DNA from: Parundibacterium terreum
Lineage (GTDB): Bacteria; Pseudomonadota; Gammaproteobacteria; Burkholderiales; Burkholderiaceae_D
Reading direction: 5' to 3'
NCBI RefSeq assembly: GCF_014636315.1
Contig: NZ_BMED01000003.1
Coordinates: 682,001-746,000, forward strand
Length of the DNA stretch: 64,000 bases
Shown: piece by piece, positions 25,128 to 35,509 of the stretch
How positions within the stretch are numbered: the stretch's first letter is position 1
How the letters are laid out: the number at the start of each line of letters is the position of its first letter
Notes under the pieces: model-generated
The model's input: only the letters and a program-made list of their open reading frames with translations
Database searches by the model: none
What the model was told of the DNA's origin: nothing
Made by a program: the position numbers and the translations under genes

Positions 25128-26366
25128 ATGAAATTGAACAGGCAAGACTGCATCGTGTTGGATGCACAGGACCAGCTCGCGGCCTACCGCGAAAAATTCA
25201 GCCTGCCGGAATCTGAAATCTATCTGGACGGCAACTCTCTCGGCGCTATGCCCGCCCATCTGCCAGCACGCATGCAGCAGGCGATTGCCGGCGAATGGGG
25301 GCAAGGTCTGATCCGCTCGTGGAACGATGCGGGGTGGATAGATTTGCCGCAAAGGGTCGCGGCCAAGGTGGCGCGCCTGATCGGCGCCGATGCTGATGAA
25401 GTCATGGTGGGTGATTCAACCTCGGTCAACCTGTTCAAGGCGCTCGCATCTGCGTTGCGGCTGAACCAGGGGCGTAAAGTCATCCTGACCGAGCGCGGCA
25501 ATTTTCCTACCGATCTTTATATAGCGCAGGGTATTGCCGAACTATTTGACGCCGAAATCCGCTACGTTGACTCTGACGAAGCAGCGGTGCTTGCGGCGCT
25601 GGATGAAGATGTTGCGGTACTGATGCTGACCCACGTGAACTACCGCAGTGGCCGCATCTACGACATGAAAAAGATAACAGCCCTGGCGCACGCCGCAGGT
25701 GCATTGTGCATCTGGGATCTGGCCCATAGCGCAGGCGCGGTGCATGTGGACCTGAATGCAGCCAAGGCCGACATGGCGGTGGGCTGCGGCTATAAATATT
25801 TAAACGGCGGCCCAGGTGCACCGGCCTTTGTTTTTGTCGCCAACCGGCATATAGAAGATGTGCGCCAGCCTTTGTCGGGTTGGCACGGCCACGCGCGTCC
25901 CTTTGAATTTGTGCAGCGATACCAGCCTGCAGCCGGCATCAGCCGCATGCAATGCGGCACGCCGCCCTTGCTGTCTATGCTTGCCCTGGATGCCGCACTG
26001 GACGTGTTTGACGGGCTGGATATGCCGCAACTGCGCGCCAAGAGCCAGGCCTTGGGCGATCTCTTCATCCGGCTGGTGGATGAGAAACTGGCTGACTTCT
26101 CGTTTGGCATTGCCTCGCCCCGCGACAAGGAATTGCGCGGCAGCCACGTGGCGCTGACACATGCGCAGGGATATGCGATAGTGCAGGCCCTCATCGCGCG
26201 CGGCATTACCGGCGACTTCCGCATGCCCGACATTTTGCGCTTTGGTTTTGCGCCTTTGTACGTCAGGTTTGTGGATATCTATGACACGGTCGAAGCGATT
26301 GCAGAAATCATGAAAAACCAGGAATGGAACCAGGATAAATTCCTGACCAGGAAGGCTGTAACCTAG
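25128..26366 (+). CDS. kynU: Kynureninase
   Basis: PLP enzyme of 412 residues that cleaves kynurenine to anthranilate and alanine, or 3-hydroxykynurenine to 3-hydroxyanthranilate. The start region carries IYLDGNSLGAMP, and a fold-type-I PLP site follows: D197 in CIWDLAHSAGA and the Schiff-base K223 in GCGYKYLNGGPG. Length fits bacterial KynU. Tryptophan 2,3-dioxygenase, kynurenine formamidase (kynB) and kynurenine 3-monooxygenase are not adjacent. The facing nba-type operon starting at 39237 uses 3-hydroxyanthranilate, so this kynU probably supplies that substrate. Confidence 0.95.
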   Translation: MKLNRQDCIVLDAQDQLAAYREKFSLPESEIYLDGNSLGAMPAHLPARMQQAIAGEWGQGLIRSWNDAGWIDLPQRVAAKVARLIGADADEVMVGDSTSVNLFKALASALRLNQGRKVILTERGNFPTDLYIAQGIAELFDAEIRYVDSDEAAVLAALDEDVAVLMLTHVNYRSGRIYDMKKITALAHAAGALCIWDLAHSAGAVHVDLNAAKADMAVGCGYKYLNGGPGAPAFVFVANRHIEDVRQPLSGWHGHARPFEFVQRYQPAAGISRMQCGTPPLLSMLALDAALDVFDGLDMPQLRAKSQALGDLFIRLVDEKLADFSFGIASPRDKELRGSHVALTHAQGYAIVQALIARGITGDFRMPDILRFGFAPLYVRFVDIYDTVEAIAEIMKNQEWNQDKFLTRKAVT

Positions 26367-26373
26367 CCATTGC

Positions 26374-26391
26374 TGCCAGCCCAGGCTGGCA
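26374..26391 (+). terminator. Hairpin after kynU, possible weak terminator
   Basis: TGCCAGC and GCTGGCA form a perfect 7-bp stem around CCAG eight bases after the kynU stop. The tail is TTCCTGTGCC, so termination would be partial; it may set the kynU-to-porin expression ratio. Confidence 0.35.
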
Positions 26392-26540
26392 TTCCTGTGC
26401 CGTGCATGACCTGTGAATTGCCTGCCAAAACTCGCCTATAAGAGTGGCGGACAGTTCATAAAAAAAGAAATTGATGTGTTTTAAAAAAATCAATAAAGGG
26501 AAGAGCAGGATTAAACGGAATCTTTAACGGAGGAGGCAAA

Positions 26541-27575
26541 ATGAAGTTCAGGGAGATAGTTGCATCAGCACTACTGACTGCCGGCGCGGGCATGACAGCA
26601 AGCGCAATGGCGGAGGACGGAGTAAAAATATCAGGGTTTATCGATTTGAACATGGAAAGACTGTCGACGCCGCAAAGCTCGGCCAGCCGTATTTCCAGCG
26701 GCGGCTTGAACGCGTCGCGTCTGGAGTTTAGCGGGACCGAAGACCTGGGCGATGGCAACCAGGCCATCTTCGTGCACCAGATGCAGTTCTCTGCCGATAC
26801 CGGCGTCGGCCCTACGCCGCGCGAAACCTATGTCGGCCTGCGCGGCGGCTGGGGCGCCCTGACCCTTGGCCGCCAAAATACCCCTTCCTACTGGATTGCA
26901 GCGTATGCGGATCCAAGCTGGTCGGCTGACTACAGCCTGGTCAGCAATATGCAATTCTTCTATGCGCCTTACCGCGAAAACAATTCCATCCTGTATGTGA
27001 CGCCGACTGTCGGTGGTTTTAAAGGCCGCTTCATGGCGACGGCGGGCCAGGAAGACGGCACCAAGAATGGCCGTGTCGTCAGCACCGGCGTGGAATACCG
27101 TAACGGCCCCTTGTATGCAGGCCTGGTCAGCGATCAGAAGTACATTAAAAACATCAACTCCAGCAATATTGAATCGGCGCGGGATAATTATTTCTCGCTG
27201 ACTTATCGCTTTGGCAGCATAGAACCTACGCTGATTTACCACACCTATAATGGTTACTATGCGTATCCCCCGTATGTCGGCTTCCAGACCAAGGGCTGGG
27301 ATGTGCAGGTCGGTGCGCGCTGGAATATTGATGCGATCAATAATGTATATGCCAGCTTTGTGCACAAAAAGGACAATAACAATGTCAAGCTCAGCGATGC
27401 AGACGGCTTGCTGGTTGGATACGGTTACAGATTCTCCAAACGCACCAATGTCTATGTCAATTATGGCCGTATCGACATTAAGAACAAGGTTGCAGTGTCG
27501 TATCCGTTGACGTTCAACAGCAGCGGTGCCGCTCCTGACAAAGGTGTGCAGTTCGGCATCAGGCACGCCTTTTAA
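26541..27575 (+). CDS. Gram-negative trimeric porin (downstream of kynU)
   Basis: Second porin of this locus, 344 residues. It has a signal peptide ending SAMAED, then VKISGFIDLNMERLS as the first strand, a typical RLEFSGTEDLGDGNQAIF motif, a constriction-loop region rich in Tyr and Asp, and a terminal Phe (FGIRHAF). A strong Shine-Dalgarno (GGAGG) precedes the ATG. It follows kynU on the same strand and is followed by the beta-propeller gene, so an uptake role for the catabolised substrate is inferred. It is clearly diverged from the porin at 23663, so it is not a recent tandem copy. Confidence 0.88.
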   Translation: MKFREIVASALLTAGAGMTASAMAEDGVKISGFIDLNMERLSTPQSSASRISSGGLNASRLEFSGTEDLGDGNQAIFVHQMQFSADTGVGPTPRETYVGLRGGWGALTLGRQNTPSYWIAAYADPSWSADYSLVSNMQFFYAPYRENNSILYVTPTVGGFKGRFMATAGQEDGTKNGRVVSTGVEYRNGPLYAGLVSDQKYIKNINSSNIESARDNYFSLTYRFGSIEPTLIYHTYNGYYAYPPYVGFQTKGWDVQVGARWNIDAINNVYASFVHKKDNNNVKLSDADGLLVGYGYRFSKRTNVYVNYGRIDIKNKVAVSYPLTFNSSGAAPDKGVQFGIRHAF

Positions 27576-27683
27576 GTATGCGTCGCGCTGCCGCTTCTTC
27601 CATAAGATGCGGCTGCGCTCTATCCAGAGCATGGATCTGCAGGCTCGCCAGGGCTTGCAGGTTTTCAGATGAAAGAGACAGCA

Positions 27684-29390
27684 ATGAAAAATAGAATTAT
27701 CCAGACTATCGCGATGAGCTTGTGCGTGGGCCTGATCAGCAGCGCCTATGCGCAGCAGCCTCGCAGCGGCGCCAATTTAAATGCGCCGGATGCTCCGCCG
27801 CCATCCACCAAGACCTCGGAACTATTGCCCGGCGAACCGGCACATCCAGCGCCAGGCAGCTGGGGCTATGATGCCAAGACCGGCAAATTCAAGAGTCCCG
27901 ACATGGCGCCCGACGCCTATGGCGCGCACCCTGTTCCGGGCAGCATGACTTATCTGGACCAAAACCAGTACATCAAGAACGTCAAGGTAGAAGGCTTCCA
28001 GCCTTACGTCGCCGGTGCAGGCCATAGCTGGCAAGCCAGTTTCGACATGGACGGCCATCGCTATCTGTATGACTATGAAACCTGGATGTACAACGTCTTT
28101 GACATTACCGATCCGCACAATGTCAAAGTAGTGCAGCAAAAGCAGATCAACACGCAAGCGGGCGAACACCAGTTCGGCCCCTTCAATGTCAAGTTCAACA
28201 AAAAACTGAACAAGATGATTGCCGTACAGTGCTATGAAATTTCACGCTATGGTTTGCTGTGGAATAAATACCTGTATGCAGACCAGGTGAAAAAAGTACG
28301 CGACAAGAAAATGCTGCGCGGCTTCCGTATCTATGAAGTGACCAGCCCGTTGTGGACAGACTGGAAAGTCTTGTCCGAGACATCGCTAGATCCTTACCAC
28401 TCATCCAAGGATCAGCCGCAAGAAGGCTCAGGCTGCCAGGACGTGCCGGTCTATAACGGCGACCAATACCTGTTCGTGGCAGGCGCGCCTGACAATAGCT
28501 TTGCCAATACCGAATACAAGACTTACCTGTATGCCGGCGGCCAGATGGCCTTTGACGTATCCGACCCTAGCAATCCTAAACGCCTTTCCATGTGGTGGGC
28601 GCCAGGTTCACGTCTGGGTGAAGAAGATGAATACAAAAAGAATCCACGCGCAGGAAACAAGACTTCCTGGATGGGTTCGCGCATGCCGCTGTTCATTCCT
28701 AAACCGGTGGAGCAGGGCGGCAAGTATGGTTATGCAGCGATGGGCGGTTTCGGTTTCTACGTGGTCGATATCTCCGATCCCAAGAACATGAAGGCCGTTG
28801 CACATATCGATATGCCGGTCAGCGTGACAGGAACGGAAGGCGATAATATCGACGTGTCCAAAGTGGAATCCACTGGCATGGTCTACTACAGCGGCTACCC
28901 GATGACCGAAGATTGCTATGAACCGCTGAAAGCGATTTATTCCATCGACGTTAGAGACCCCTTGCATCCGAAGATCGTGAATACCTTGCCTACGCCTACA
29001 CCGCCAAAAGATGCACCTTTCACCGACTTCTGCCAGCGCCGCGGCAGCTTCGGTCCGAAACGCAGCGGCTATGCACAGATACAGCCGGGCACACCTAGCC
29101 CACGCTACATGCCTTACTCTTACTACAATGCCGGCATGCAGATGTTTGATGTGAAAGATCCTTTGAATCCGACCATCGCAGCGTATTTCGTGCCTAAGAT
29201 GATAGATGCAAGCCGCAAGACTACCGACGGCCAGACCCTGTCCATCCGTGCCTTGCCTAATCCTGTGCACAGCATCTTTGTTGAATGGGACCGCAATCTG
29301 ATCTGGGTATTCTCCAACCACGGTATCTACACGCTATCCAGCCCTTTGCTGGGTGAGCCGGTGTTTGGTATGCCGCAGGCGAAGAAATAA
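27684..29390 (+). CDS. Periplasmic LVIVD-repeat beta-propeller protein
   Basis: Protein of about 568 residues with a signal peptide (MKNRIIQTIAMSLCVGLISS then AYA). Repeats such as NVFDITDPHNVKVV, AFDVSDPSNPKRLS, VVDISDPKNMKAVA, SIDVRDPLHPKIVN and MFDVKDPLNPTIAA match LVIVD repeats of a beta-propeller. Several His and Cys in loops (for example GSGCQDVPVY) could bind a cofactor, but no known dehydrogenase motif is present. The frame opens at 27669; the second ATG at 27684 gives the better signal peptide. A terminator follows, then a small cytochrome c gene. A periplasmic redox or binding role with that cytochrome is inferred; function is unknown. Confidence 0.72.
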   Translation: MKNRIIQTIAMSLCVGLISSAYAQQPRSGANLNAPDAPPPSTKTSELLPGEPAHPAPGSWGYDAKTGKFKSPDMAPDAYGAHPVPGSMTYLDQNQYIKNVKVEGFQPYVAGAGHSWQASFDMDGHRYLYDYETWMYNVFDITDPHNVKVVQQKQINTQAGEHQFGPFNVKFNKKLNKMIAVQCYEISRYGLLWNKYLYADQVKKVRDKKMLRGFRIYEVTSPLWTDWKVLSETSLDPYHSSKDQPQEGSGCQDVPVYNGDQYLFVAGAPDNSFANTEYKTYLYAGGQMAFDVSDPSNPKRLSMWWAPGSRLGEEDEYKKNPRAGNKTSWMGSRMPLFIPKPVEQGGKYGYAAMGGFGFYVVDISDPKNMKAVAHIDMPVSVTGTEGDNIDVSKVESTGMVYYSGYPMTEDCYEPLKAIYSIDVRDPLHPKIVNTLPTPTPPKDAPFTDFCQRRGSFGPKRSGYAQIQPGTPSPRYMPYSYYNAGMQMFDVKDPLNPTIAAYFVPKMIDASRKTTDGQTLSIRALPNPVHSIFVEWDRNLIWVFSNHGIYTLSSPLLGEPVFGMPQAKK

Positions 29391-29470
29391 GCAGGACTGG
29401 ATAGTAAGGAAGTAACCGAGCAGTATCAGTATCAGAACTGAGTTTCAACTGATTCAACATTGATTTTGAC

Positions 29471-29530
29471 AAGGCTGTATTGCGCGTATGTCCTGAAGCA
29501 AAGGCATCGCCTGATACAGCCTTTTTTCTT
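29471..29530 (+). terminator. Rho-independent terminator after the beta-propeller gene
   Basis: AAGGCTGTAT (29471-29480) pairs with ATACAGCCTT (29514-29523) across a 33-base loop that holds a small inner stem (AGGC/GCCT), and is followed by TTTTCTTT. It separates the propeller gene from the cytochrome gene. Confidence 0.7.
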
Positions 29531-29594
29531 TGCGGGAATTTAAAGCGTGCCTTTGCGTGCCTCTTTCCCGAACCTGACACGATAGGAGTCTACG

Positions 29595-29939
29595 ATGAAC
29601 AAACTTATGCTTGCCGCCTGCTTGCTGGCGATTGCCACACAGGGCTTTGCCGCATCCACCAGCGAACAAACCTGCAGGGCTTGCCATACGATGGATACCA
29701 AGCTGGTAGGGCCGCCATTTAAGGAGATAGCGGCTGCCTACAAAAATGACAGCGACGCAATTACCCACTTGAAGAAGAGCATGCTGGAAGGAAGTTCCGG
29801 GAAGTGGGGCAGTGTTCCCATGCCCGCGAATGCGGGCCTCAGCGCTGCCGAGGCCGAACAATTCTCGCACTGGATCATGAGCCTCAATAACGCATCACCT
29901 GCAGCAGGAAAAGAGGCGACCAAAGAAGGGAAGCGGTAA
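29595..29939 (+). CDS. Small class I cytochrome c (c-551/c-552 type)
   Basis: Periplasmic monoheme cytochrome of 114 residues with a signal peptide (cut after GFAA). The heme motif is C-R-A-C-H near residue 33 and the distal ligand is probably the Met in VPMPANAGLS, as in c-551 proteins. An AT-tolerant Ala/Lys-rich tail follows residue 100. A good Shine-Dalgarno (AGGAG) sets the start. It follows the beta-propeller gene, although a terminator lies between. It could accept electrons from a periplasmic oxidation and pass them to the respiratory chain; the donor is unknown. Confidence 0.9.
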   Translation: MNKLMLAACLLAIATQGFAASTSEQTCRACHTMDTKLVGPPFKEIAAAYKNDSDAITHLKKSMLEGSSGKWGSVPMPANAGLSAAEAEQFSHWIMSLNNASPAAGKEATKEGKR

Positions 29940-29998
29940 TGGCGTCTGTTGCCAGCCATGCCTTCAAGGGGAAATAGTATCGGTTGCGAGCGATTTCG

Positions 29999-30036
29999 AA
30001 AAAAAGGCTGCATCAACGAAGATGCAGCCCTTTTTT
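29999..30036. terminator. Bidirectional terminator between cytochrome c and permease genes
   Basis: An A-run, GGCTGCATC, a short loop, GATGCAGCC and a T-run form a symmetric terminator between convergent genes. It can end transcripts arriving from both sides, including the long leftward operon. Confidence 0.85.
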
Positions 30037-30094
30037 GATTTGCCTGCCTGAGCTTGTCTACCTGATGCAGGCAGACCAGGTGAGCTAAAGTCTT

Positions 30095-31474
30095 CTAAGG
30101 TTTGCGGTACCAGACAAAGTAAATGATGCTGAGCACCGCCACAAAGGGCAGGCCGCTGATCAGCGTCATCTGGAATTCCCTGGTGTAAGCGGTGGTGATC
30201 ATGATCGCCAGCATCAGTCCCGCACCAAGCAAGGTTAGCCATGGAAAGCCCCACATGCGGAATGCGACTGGTTTATTGCCTTGCGCTGTCCAATGGCGGC
30301 GGAAGAAATAGTGGGTAACGAAGATCATCATCCATGTGAACATTGCGCCAAACATCGATACTGCCATCATCAGCGTAAAGGATTCTTGCGGATACAGCAC
30401 GCTCAGCGCGGTCGCAACAGCAATTCCCACGCATGACAGGATCAGGGCGTCGATGGGGACGCCGCGCCGGCTCAGTTTGCCGAAGCGTGGGGCCGCATAG
30501 CCTGCGCGCGACAGGCTGAACATCATGCGGGTCGTGATGTACAACTGGCTGTTCATGGCCGAAAGCGCTGCAATCAGGATCACAAAGTTGATCACGCCGG
30601 CCGCGCCGGGAATCGCCAGTGCTTCCATTACTTTGACGAAAGGACTCTTGTCGCTGCCGGCCGCAGACCAGGGGACGATGGCCAGCATCAGCGCCAGTGT
30701 CAGCATATAAAACACAACCAGGCGCAGCATGGCCGCACGGAACGCACCGGTGATTGCCTGCTCAGGATTTTTAGCCTCGCCGGCGGCGACTGCGATCATT
30801 TCTATGCTGAGATAGCTGAAGATGGAGACAATAACTGCGATCCACATCCCTTTGCCGCCGTTCGGAAAGAATCCGCCGTGGATCAGATAATTCTTGAAGC
30901 CTATGGGGCTGCTTGCCGGAGCTGCATATATCATATAGGCACCCAGCAGGATGAAGCCGACTATGGCGACGATCTTGATCGTGGAAAACCAGTATTCGAC
31001 CATGCCGAAGATATTCACGCTCAGCGCATTGACCAGGATCAGGCAGCCGGCGAACAGTACTATCCACAGCCAGGCGGGCGAGCCTGGAAACCAGTATTGC
31101 ATGTACAGTGCCACGGCGGTGACCTCGGTACCGATTGCCAGCACGATGGAAGCCCAGTACGCGTAGCGCACCATGAAGCCTGCCCATGGGCTGACGTAGT
31201 ATTCGGCATAGGCACCGAAAGAACCTGAGGTCGGATGGGCAACGGTCATCTCCGCCAGGCAGCCCATCAGCAATAATGCGATTGCTGCGCCGATCGCGTA
31301 GCTGATCAGCACGCTGGGGCCGGCGAAGCCTATCGCGAAGCCGCTACCAAGGAACAAGCCTGTTCCTATTGCGCCGCCTATCGCGATCATGGACATTTGC
31401 CGGCTGCTGAGCCCGCGCTGCAAGCCCTGTTCCCTTGCTACGATGTCGTCAAACTGTGTGCTGCCATTGCTCAT
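30095..31474 (-). CDS. Amino-acid permease, AAT/APC family
   Basis: Inner-membrane transporter of 459 residues with twelve hydrophobic segments. The APC signature MIAIGGAIGTGLFLGSG lies at residues 29-45, the usual substrate-binding helix 1. The AAT group contains the aromatic (AroP), GABA and lysine permeases. It is the last gene of the 3-hydroxyanthranilate operon, 133 bases after the decarboxylase, so it probably imports tryptophan, kynurenine or a related aromatic amino acid; this is inferred from context. A Shine-Dalgarno (AGGAG) precedes the ATG. Confidence 0.87.
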   Translation of the reverse strand: MSNGSTQFDDIVAREQGLQRGLSSRQMSMIAIGGAIGTGLFLGSGFAIGFAGPSVLISYAIGAAIALLLMGCLAEMTVAHPTSGSFGAYAEYYVSPWAGFMVRYAYWASIVLAIGTEVTAVALYMQYWFPGSPAWLWIVLFAGCLILVNALSVNIFGMVEYWFSTIKIVAIVGFILLGAYMIYAAPASSPIGFKNYLIHGGFFPNGGKGMWIAVIVSIFSYLSIEMIAVAAGEAKNPEQAITGAFRAAMLRLVVFYMLTLALMLAIVPWSAAGSDKSPFVKVMEALAIPGAAGVINFVILIAALSAMNSQLYITTRMMFSLSRAGYAAPRFGKLSRRGVPIDALILSCVGIAVATALSVLYPQESFTLMMAVSMFGAMFTWMMIFVTHYFFRRHWTAQGNKPVAFRMWGFPWLTLLGAGLMLAIMITTAYTREFQMTLISGLPFVAVLSIIYFVWYRKP

Positions 31475-31518
31475 GTCGTCTCCTGATTTTTATGTACTTG
31501 CTTTGATCTAAACTGCTG

Positions 31519-31538
31519 ATCCGGATCTTTGTCCGGAT
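31519..31538 (-). repeat. Hairpin ATCCGGA/TCCGGAT upstream of the permease
   Basis: A perfect 7-bp stem with a 6-base loop lies in the spacer between the decarboxylase and permease genes, 45 bases upstream of the permease start. It may affect stability or translation of the distal operon part. Confidence 0.4.
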
Positions 31539-31551
31539 GTGAAGGAATAGA

Positions 31552-31574
31552 GCAACGATGCCAGGCATCGTTGC
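31552..31574 (-). terminator. Strong hairpin after the decarboxylase gene, possible attenuator
   Basis: GCAACGATGCC and its exact complement form an 11-bp palindrome with a one-base centre, 34 bases after the decarboxylase stop. The minus-strand tail TCTATTCC is only mildly U-rich. Partial termination before the permease gene is inferred. Confidence 0.45.
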
Positions 31575-31607
31575 CGTTAGATTTTGGGTCTTGGGAATTG
31601 CCGTGAA

Positions 31608-32614
31608 TTACAGCTGGAAGAATTCTTTTGCGTTGCCACCCAATAAGCGCTGGCGACTGGTATCCGGCAGGCTGGAGGAACGCACCAGATCACCTACCTG
31701 CTGTTCACCGAGAGGGTAAGGATAGTCTGAGCCCAGCATGACCCGTTCTTCGCCCATCACATCCACCAGTAAGGACAATGCGCGGTGATCGAAGACGGCA
31801 GAGTCGACATAGAAGCGGTTGACATAAGAGGAGGGCGGGTGCGGGCAATTTTCGCGGACGATATCACGCTGATGCCATGCATTGTCTACCCTGCCAAGCA
31901 GGAAGGCGAAGCTGCCGCCACCATGCGCAAAGCAGATCTTCAGCGATTTGGGCAAACGCTCGAATGCGCCGGACATGATCAGGGAAAGTATGCCTAACTG
32001 GGTTTCCGCCGGCATCGCCACCAGCCATGGCAACATCCATTTTTTCATCCTGCTGTCGCCACCCATCATGTCCCATGGATGAACCAGGATGGGGATTCCT
32101 TCATGGGCGCAATGCGTCAGAAAGCTGAGTAATCCTTCATCGTCCAGGTCGCGGTCGCCCAGGTGATTACCTATCTGCACGCCGACGTGTCCTATCGACT
32201 TGGCGCGGCTGGCTTCGCGGCAGGCCGCATCAATGTCTTGCAGGGGGACCTGGGCCAGGGCCTTCAGGCGCCGCGGATTGTGCGAACAAAGTTCTACCGC
32301 ATAGTCGTTCATGCGGGCCGCCCACGGCAGCGCCTGCTCTATCGCGTAGCGGTAACCGAACATGACCGGGGTTGCACACATTAACTGGATATCCACGCCG
32401 GACTTGTCCATTTCTTCGATACGGCGGGATGAGTCCCACAGCGCCGAATAAACCGGGCGGAAGGGCTTGTCGCCTGTCATGATCATGCCGTGCTCATTGT
32501 CCTGGATGTGCAGCCAGGGTGCGGCGCTGGCATCCAGAGCCGCTGCTTCCTGTTGCGTAATCGGCGGGAAAAAATGCGAATGGATATCGACTACGGAGGT
32601 ATTCTGTGCGCTCA

Positions 32615-32615
<1 letters not shown>
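31608..32615 (-). CDS. nbaD: 2-Amino-3-carboxymuconate-6-semialdehyde decarboxylase
   Basis: ACMSD of the amidohydrolase superfamily, 335 residues, which decarboxylates the 3-hydroxyanthranilate ring-cleavage product and keeps it from cyclising to quinolinate. Metal ligands are visible: H12 and H14 in [11 protein letters not shown]179 in LVHPWDMM and D297 in [10 protein letters not shown]231 in CFAHGGGSF is the expected catalytic His. It starts at a GTG that shares one base with the TAG stop of nbaC, so the two are tightly coupled. The match in family, position and substrate logic is strong. Confidence 0.95.
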
Positions 32616-33622
<1,007 letters not shown>

Positions 33623-33626
<4 letters not shown>

Positions 33627-34441
33627 GCTCTCGCTCCCGTTGAAAATTCCACCCTGCCCAGGCCGCCGATTTCTGTGCTGATATGCGCGCCTGGTATCAG
33701 GGCTTCTGCGGCAGTAGCAGCTCCCGCCATGATCAGCGAACCGGCGGGGATCACCATGCCCGCCTGGTGCGCAAGCTGCGAAGCCTGGACCACGCTGCGC
33801 AGGGGATTGCCGAGTATGGCCCCTGTACTGCCCATCAACACCGGCCTGCCGTTAAAACGAACGACAACGCCGCGGTTGGCAAGCTCGCATACATCCTTGC
33901 TGAAAGCGCCGACGATGACGCCGGCAGAAGAGCAATTATCTGCCACCACATCTTCCAGCGTGAACTTAAAGTTGCGGTAGCGGGAGTCGATAATCTCCAT
34001 CGCCGGCGCTGCGCCTTCCAGGAACTTTGCTGCTTCCAGCAAAGTCAGCGGGCGGTCGATGTCACGTCCGGTCAGGAAGCAGACTTCCGGTTCGACACGC
34101 GGATGGATAAAGTCATCCAGGCTGATAACTGCCGCTTCTTCATACAGCATGGCATCGGTCAATAAACCCCAGATCAGGCTATCGACGCCCATTTGCACCA
34201 TCTTGGCACGGCTGGTAAAGCCCAGTTTCAGGCCCACGGGCTTTTCACCGCGTTCATGGCGTAGTGCTACAGAGGCCCGCTGGATATCATAGGCCTGCGC
34301 CAGATTGAAGGCATATTGCGGCGTCAGCGGATCTATTTCTGTATGGCTGGCGGCAGCGTCGTCCAGGGTCCTGGCCAGTGCTGCAATGTTAAACACTAGC
34401 ATTCTTGAGACTTCCACACTTGTCGCTTCACTCTTGCTCAT
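33623..34441 (-). CDS. nbaG: 4-Oxalocrotonate decarboxylase
   Basis: Member of the hydratase/decarboxylase family (FAH fold), 272 residues, Mg-dependent, converting 4-oxalocrotonate to 2-oxopent-4-enoate. Metal-binding acidic residues lie in [11 protein letters not shown] and [11 protein letters not shown]. Decarboxylase and hydratase paralogues form a complex in meta pathways, and the hydratase gene is in the same operon (36523). The decarboxylase call rests on resemblance to DmpH/NbaG and on operon position; a swap of the two activities is the main alternative. It overlaps both neighbours by ATGA. Confidence 0.85.
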
Positions 34442-35493
34442 GCGGCCTCCGTAGTCGTTCTTTGCTTGACCAGGTCCAGGGCGACGTCGACGATCATGTC
34501 TTCCTGGCCGCCCACCATGCGCCTGCGGCCCAATTCCACCAGAATGTCCACTGCCGCGATGTTGTACCTTTTTGCTGCAGCTTCCGCATGGCGCAGGAAG
34601 CTGGAATACACGCCGGCATAGCCCAGTGCCAGAGTCTCCCTGTCCACACGTACCGGCCTGTCTTGCAAAGGGCGCACCAGATCGTCGGCCGCATTCATCA
34701 GGGTGAACAGGTCAGTGCCATGTTTCCACCCCAGCCTGTCGACCGCGGCGATAAATACTTCCAGCGGCGCGTTGCCTGCACCTGCCCCCATGCCCGCGAG
34801 CGACGCGTCCACGCGGTCACAGCCGTTTTCCAGCGCGACAATGGAGTTGGCAACGCCGAGCGACAGATTATGATGTGCGTGCATGCCGGTCTGGGTTTCC
34901 GGCTTCAGCACATCCTTGAATGCCTGGAAGCGCTGTTGCACATCATTCATCGATAGTGCACCGCCAGAGTCAACCACATAGACACATTCTGCGCCGTAGT
35001 TCTCCATCAGCTTGGCCTGCTGAGCCAGATGCTGCGGCGTCGTCATATGCGACATCATCAGGAAGCCGACTGTATCCATGCCCAATTTGCGCGCATGCTC
35101 GATGTGCTGTTTTGAGATATCGGCCTCGGTGCAGTGGGTGGCAATACGTACGGTACGCGCACCGGCCTTGTAGGCGGCATCCAGGTCATGCACTGTTCCT
35201 ATGCCGGGCAGCAGCAGGGTGGCGATGCGCGCGTGCTGCAGGACATCGGCGACAGCCTCTATCCACTCCAGGTCGGTGTGCGCTCCGAAACCATAGTTGA
35301 AGCTGGAGCCGCGCAAGCCGTCGCCATGTGCGACTTCTATGCTGTCCACTTTCGCAGCATCCAGTGCTTTGGCGATGGCGACCGCCTGCTCCAGCGAATA
35401 TTGATGGCGGATCGCATGCATGCCGTCGCGCAAGGTCACATCGGACACATAGATTTTCTTGTCCTGATGTGGAAGTATCTGCTTATTCGTCAT
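34438..35493 (-). CDS. nbaI: 4-Hydroxy-2-oxovalerate aldolase
   Basis: DmpG/MhpE-type class II aldolase of 351 residues that splits 4-hydroxy-2-oxovalerate into pyruvate and acetaldehyde. The HMGL-like barrel starts [19 protein letters not shown]. The metal site [10 protein letters not shown] and the communication-domain C-terminus are present. The frame is open upstream to 35535, but ATG 35493 gives the normal N-terminus and lies 16 bases after the dehydrogenase stop. The aldolase channels acetaldehyde to its partner NbaJ, encoded just upstream. Confidence 0.95.
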   Translation of the reverse strand: MTNKQILPHQDKKIYVSDVTLRDGMHAIRHQYSLEQAVAIAKALDAAKVDSIEVAHGDGLRGSSFNYGFGAHTDLEWIEAVADVLQHARIATLLLPGIGTVHDLDAAYKAGARTVRIATHCTEADISKQHIEHARKLGMDTVGFLMMSHMTTPQHLAQQAKLMENYGAECVYVVDSGGALSMNDVQQRFQAFKDVLKPETQTGMHAHHNLSLGVANSIVALENGCDRVDASLAGMGAGAGNAPLEVFIAAVDRLGWKHGTDLFTLMNAADDLVRPLQDRPVRVDRETLALGYAGVYSSFLRHAEAAAKRYNIAAVDILVELGRRRMVGGQEDMIVDVALDLVKQRTTTEAA

Positions 35494-35509
35494 AGTGTTT
35501 CCAATTTCC

